This document shows, in pieces, positions 60,457-64,000 of a stretch of DNA of 64,000 nucleotides. The position numbers were made by a program, and so were the translations under genes. Below the pieces are notes generated by a model. The model ran no database searches. It saw nothing but the letters and a program-made list of their open reading frames with translations, and had not been told where the DNA came from. Source of the stretch: Stenopsyche tienmushanensis (lineage: Eukaryota; Arthropoda; Insecta; Trichoptera; Stenopsychidae). The stretch spans positions 248,001-312,000 of the forward strand of contig WACJ01000048.1 of NCBI GenBank assembly GCA_008973525.1, written 5' to 3'. Within the stretch, counting starts at the first letter, position 1, and each line of letters opens with the position of its first letter.

Positions 60457-60800
60457 AGGGGTCATCTCACTGTGACGGCCCAAAAAATAGGCAATTTTTA
60501 ACAATTTTTTAACAGTAAATATTTTTGACCTTTTTGGAATATTTGAAAATATTATATTATTTTTAAAACATCAAAAAAAGTTTGGAAAAATACACATTTT
60601 TTTAGTGATATTTTTTCATGTAAAACGTAATATAAAATAAATATTTTGATCTAATTTTGCAAACTGCCATAGCCATACATGTGTAAAATAAGTTTGTAAA
60701 ATTTCAGATCAATCAGCGACTTGTTTTTTCGAAATTCTATCAACGCACATGCAAAAATGACATTTCGAAAAAAACGCGTTTAAAGTTTTAAGTACTTAAG
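60457..60800 (+). repeat. R1-like dispersed repeat
   Basis: Begins 'ttaaggggtcatctcactgt' and ends 'cgaaaaaaacgcgtttaaag', the AAAAACGCGTTTAAAG motif seen in R1 copies. The middle is AT-rich and only weakly similar to R1, so this is a related subfamily. Confidence 0.45.
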
Positions 60801-60859
60801 TAAAAAATGTTGAAAATGAAAACAAACTACTAATCAACGATTCCAGTTCCATAAAATGA

Positions 60860-61280
60860 TTTTTCAGCTATCACATCTTGTCTTTTTTGGCTAATCTGTC
60901 GTCTCTGCAAAATTTTCTAGCTTTTTTAAAAGATTCGGAGCCTCGGTGGTTGGCAAGGTGTATAAAGCATCTAAATCAATTGTAATCCACATGACGACCA
61001 TTATTCTTAAAATAGGTTCAAATCCTTTTTTAAAAAAGCAAGCTGCAGTATATGTCACAATTTCCAGTATTTTTTGCCACAAAAAATATGTTTCAGTACC
61101 AGAAACTATTATTTTGGGTATTCGAAACAAAGCATCTTTTAAGTAAATCATCAGACAATAATTCTTCATAAATGGGTCTCAAAAATTGCTGAAAATCCTC
61201 ATTGAGAGCGGGAGAATGCTTGTACAAACACAATAATCTTGTAGTTGCAAGTTTCTGCCATTCACAGCAAGAATTTTTGT
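60860..61280 (-). pseudogene. Mutator-like (MULE) transposase, C-terminal part
   Basis: Reading the - strand with frame changes gives 'CEWQKLATTRLL', 'ALNEDFQQFLRPIYEELLSD', 'DLLKRCFVSNTQNNS', then 'FFKKGFEPILRIMV' and 'APNLLKKLENFAETTD'. The block 'PIYE.LSSDDLLKRCL.G.TQN.NES' followed by a C-terminal 'FN.G...IL..M' region is characteristic of insect Mutator-like transposases. Several frameshifts make it inactive. The upstream part of the same gene is at 61800-62045. Confidence 0.75.
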
Positions 61281-61284
61281 CTTC

Positions 61285-61395
61285 CGGACAGTGTGAATGC
61301 TGATCCTGGGATCCCGAACAGTTTTAGGTACTTAAGAATGCCGGGATTAGTAAACGTTATTCCGAAAAAATCGGGATTGAAATTTTTATCTGATA
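61285..61395 (-). repeat. Dispersed repeat R5, inserted in the MULE remnant
   Basis: 'gctgatcctgggatcccgaa', 'gaatgccgggattagtaaac' and 'aaaaatcgggattgaaattt' are the reverse complement of the R5 copy at 35480-35590. Confidence 0.6.
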
Positions 61396-61429
61396 GAAAT
61401 CGTACACCTCACCAACACAATGAAGCCTA

Positions 61430-61795
61430 CTAAATCGAGATATTCCCGGCGAAATCTGGACGCTTGAAAACAGTGGCGTAACTACTAATTGGCAAGCTTA
61501 GGCGACGTCTAGGGGTAGTAACTGTCTAATTTATGTATACATATATAGCGTACATGTGTGTTTTTCAAATGATTATAGAAACATTTCTCTACCGGTGATG
61601 TATTTACTACACTTCGACTCTAAAAATGGAAATATCGATATGAAATACAATAGATACGGGGTTCAGAATTTTTGTGTTTCTCCGTAATATAATTACGAAT
61701 TACATCAAAGTATTATAGTATATAAGAATTCATCTACAGCGACGGAAATAAATAATTTTTCGGGAAATCGGGAATTTTGTCTCTGTAAAAAAGAA
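61430..61795 (-). repeat. Dispersed repeat R2, inserted in the MULE remnant
   Basis: Reverse complement of the 30330 copy: 'gtgatgtatttactacactt', 'atatgaaatacaatagatac', 'ttcatctacagcgacggaaa', 'aaatcgggaattttg'. It separates the two halves of the Mutator-like transposase. Confidence 0.7.
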
Positions 61796-62045
61796 TAGAT
61801 TAAATAGATTTTTTGAAACTTGCAATATATACAATGGAAAAGGGCTCCTTCAGCGCTTCGTTCCAAAAGCTTTAGGTACCACTTGCACCAGCTGTCATCT
61901 CCTTCTGGACGATTATCCTGTGGTGGATTGTATTCTATGGATATCTTATGTTGCAGAGTTCGGTTATCATACGTTGGTCTGTGATATTCTGTTTTCCTTA
62001 CGGATACGATGACATTTTGACTTATAACTTTCAACAAACGCAAGA
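61796..62045 (-). pseudogene. Mutator-like (MULE) transposase, upstream part
   Basis: The - strand frame reads 'LLKVISQNVIVSV', then 'HKISIEYNPPQDN' and 'RPEGDDSWCKWYLKLLERSA'. The 'CP.G.DSWCKW' segment, with its first Cys replaced by Arg here, precedes the 'IYE.LLSDDLLKRC' block in insect Mutator-like transposases, and that block is found 500 bp further on at 61150-61280. R2 and R5 insertions lie between. No terminal inverted repeats were identified. Confidence 0.7.
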
Positions 62046-64000
62046 AAAGCCGAAGCCTAAACTGATGTTCTGTCGAAACGATACCAATGCCTCTATAACA
62101 GTACCTTCTACTTAAGATCTCTATTCTAAGAGTTTACAAATAAGAACGTCTGTCGACATCTCCCTCTTCTTTTAACTTTGAAAATATATTCTTGGATAAT
62201 TTTACATAATTTTTTAAACCATCTAAACTGATTTCTTCCCTTAATTGTCACTCTCGGATGACATGATTATTTCAGTTATGCAACCATCTCAATTATGTCC
62301 ATCACTTTTATCTTGTCTATTACTTGGTGTTTATTTTCTTTAACTTGGATTTGTTCATCATTCTTTGAGTCATAAAAAATTTGTATTTTTTCCAATTGAA
62401 AGACCAAAATAATATAATAATATGAAGAGCACATCTTATACACTTTTATATTTCAAAACAATGATGAACTTCGTCAGCCCATTTAAATTAAAATCGATGA
62501 AGATCATGATTTAATACTGAATTAATTAGGGCATACAAGATGAAGAGTCGGAATTTCAGCTATTCAAAGATTTTTACTTGTATTACTATTTAAAATAAAT
62601 AGAGTATTAATTTTTGCTTGTAAGTTAAATGTTAGTGATACGTCTATTTATCGTCATCTCGAAATCGAAAATATGCATCAGAAACTAAAAACAAAGCACT
62701 TAAAACGGCAATTCTAATAAATAGGCATGGACCGTACATACAAGGCAAATAACCATTTCCAAATTAAATACTTTAAATTACGAGATTTTACCACATTCAC
62801 CACATTCGCCAGATCTCTCTCCAACAGTTTTACACATTTTCGCAATTTAGAGTACATTTTGTGGTATAAAAAGTTCCGAAACCGGGACAAATTAATTCAA
62901 GGGTTTTTTAAAAGTTGTGACATCGTAATTATCATCTAGGATTTCCGAACGTTCATATGGTATGCCTTAATGTACCCTGTAATGTAATGATGCCCTACAA
63001 TTTATGCAATAAGCAGAATTTCAATTATTATTACAGCCATAATACAAATTCTTAATAAAATTTGACGGTGTATTAATTAAATATGACCTGAAGATGGGTC
63101 TCAATTTTTCGATGGTCACTCGCTGTTCCAAATTATTCATGGATTTAATTTAAAAGCAAATAGAACAATAAAATACTTCCTATGAGTAGAAAGTTATATG
63201 GATTCAAATTGAGGGCGTGAAGGACTTGGAAAGACGTGAAAGAGAACTATAGAAAATATATTAATACAGATTATTAATAACGAATTTGTTAAAGCAACAC
63301 TAGATGAAAGTCTAGAAGTATAACTTAAAATAACTTTCATATTATAAATTCATCAATTATACCAATTTCATCTAAATTAGCTGATGACCTTTTGATTAAT
63401 TAAGATTTAGTATGAAATACTTCCATATAAAATTTAAGTAAAATTTTCAATATTCTATAATTTAGTATGGCAAAAGAGAACATCATTATCTGAAAAATTA
63501 ATACATCAACTATGATTTTTTTCAAACTTTCATATACAAATCGATAATTATTAAAGTCCAATTAATCAAAGTAAATGGAAATATCAAATATTGAAAATGA
63601 CGAAATGTTGAGACATCATAACCATAATGGCAATAGCCCAATATGGCTATAGTATTTCATTGAATTGTATAATATTAGAATAACAAGCCAACAATTTAAT
63701 TATATTTATGACAAGGCTTGTGGCTCTCAAACATCTGACTTAATAAATAAACTTTCAAACTATAAATTAATAAATTCCATATGATATAACAACGGAAATT
63801 GATTTTCAGACATAATTGGGATACGCCTCAAATAATAAAATGATACGCGAAACAATGCTCGTGAATATTAAACATTTTAAATGATTTGCTCCGGAAAGTT
63901 TTGATAGAAAACTGTGGTTTTTCCGAAAAGTTTACGGCTTCGTACTTTACATTTTCGCAGTTATTCGCAAGAAAAAAGTACATTAAACAGGGCTTAAATT
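62046..64000. other. Intron 4 or beyond, nothing recognised
   Basis: AT-rich sequence with no exon fitting the end of the lectin domain. The 70-codon + frame at 62727-62939 is unrecognised. Confidence 0.35.

Noticed and set aside
1..64000. CRISPR arrays, operons, rRNA or canonical tRNA genes
   Set aside because: No regularly spaced direct repeats, ribosome binding sites, rRNA signatures or closed cloverleaf sequences were seen; the DNA is eukaryotic.

Overview
The window is AT-rich eukaryotic DNA, almost certainly from an insect. It has GT-AG introns of several kb to about 27 kb, an R&R-type cuticle protein gene, and many decayed mariner/Tc1, hAT, pogo, piggyBac and Mutator-like transposons. 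The order of insect cannot be read from the sequence. There are no bacterial signals: no operons, ribosome binding sites or phage genes.

Two protein-coding genes can be supported. The first runs on the + strand across most of the window. Its four recognisable exons lie at 9394-10117, 18058-18125, 19286-20459 and 47448-47548. Splice phases agree at all three junctions and give about 688 continuous residues: an acidic, probably disordered segment, two CUB domains with all eight expected cysteines, and the first two thirds of a C-type lectin domain. Both ends are missing, so its first exon(s) and the rest of the lectin domain must lie in unrecognised exons or outside the window. The CUB plus C-type-lectin architecture suggests a large extracellular or apical membrane protein; an uninflatable-like protein is one possibility, unproven.

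The second gene is complete: a two-exon, 109-residue RR-1 cuticle protein on the - strand (33057-33467). It has a TATA-like box, an initiator and a polyA signal. It lies inside the 27-kb intron 3 of the first gene, in antisense orientation.

The rest is intron. Dispersed repeats cover much of it: at least five mariner families (mostly internally deleted copies bounded by TA), Tc1, pogo/Tigger, two hAT MITEs with 8-bp target duplications, a 71-bp piggyBac-like micro-MITE in TTAA, a Mutator-like transposase pseudogene broken by later insertions, a Jockey-like reverse transcriptase fragment, and four recurrent families of unknown class (called R1, R2, R4 and R5 here). Between them lie blocks of less AT-rich, non-repetitive sequence (for example 1826-2300, 12380-12990, 27590-28090, 31140-31580, 49240-49650 and 59840-60300) that could be cis-regulatory. 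I found no undescribed multigene system. The most notable items are the nested antisense cuticle gene, the lectin domain split by a 27-kb intron, and several unusual small repeats.
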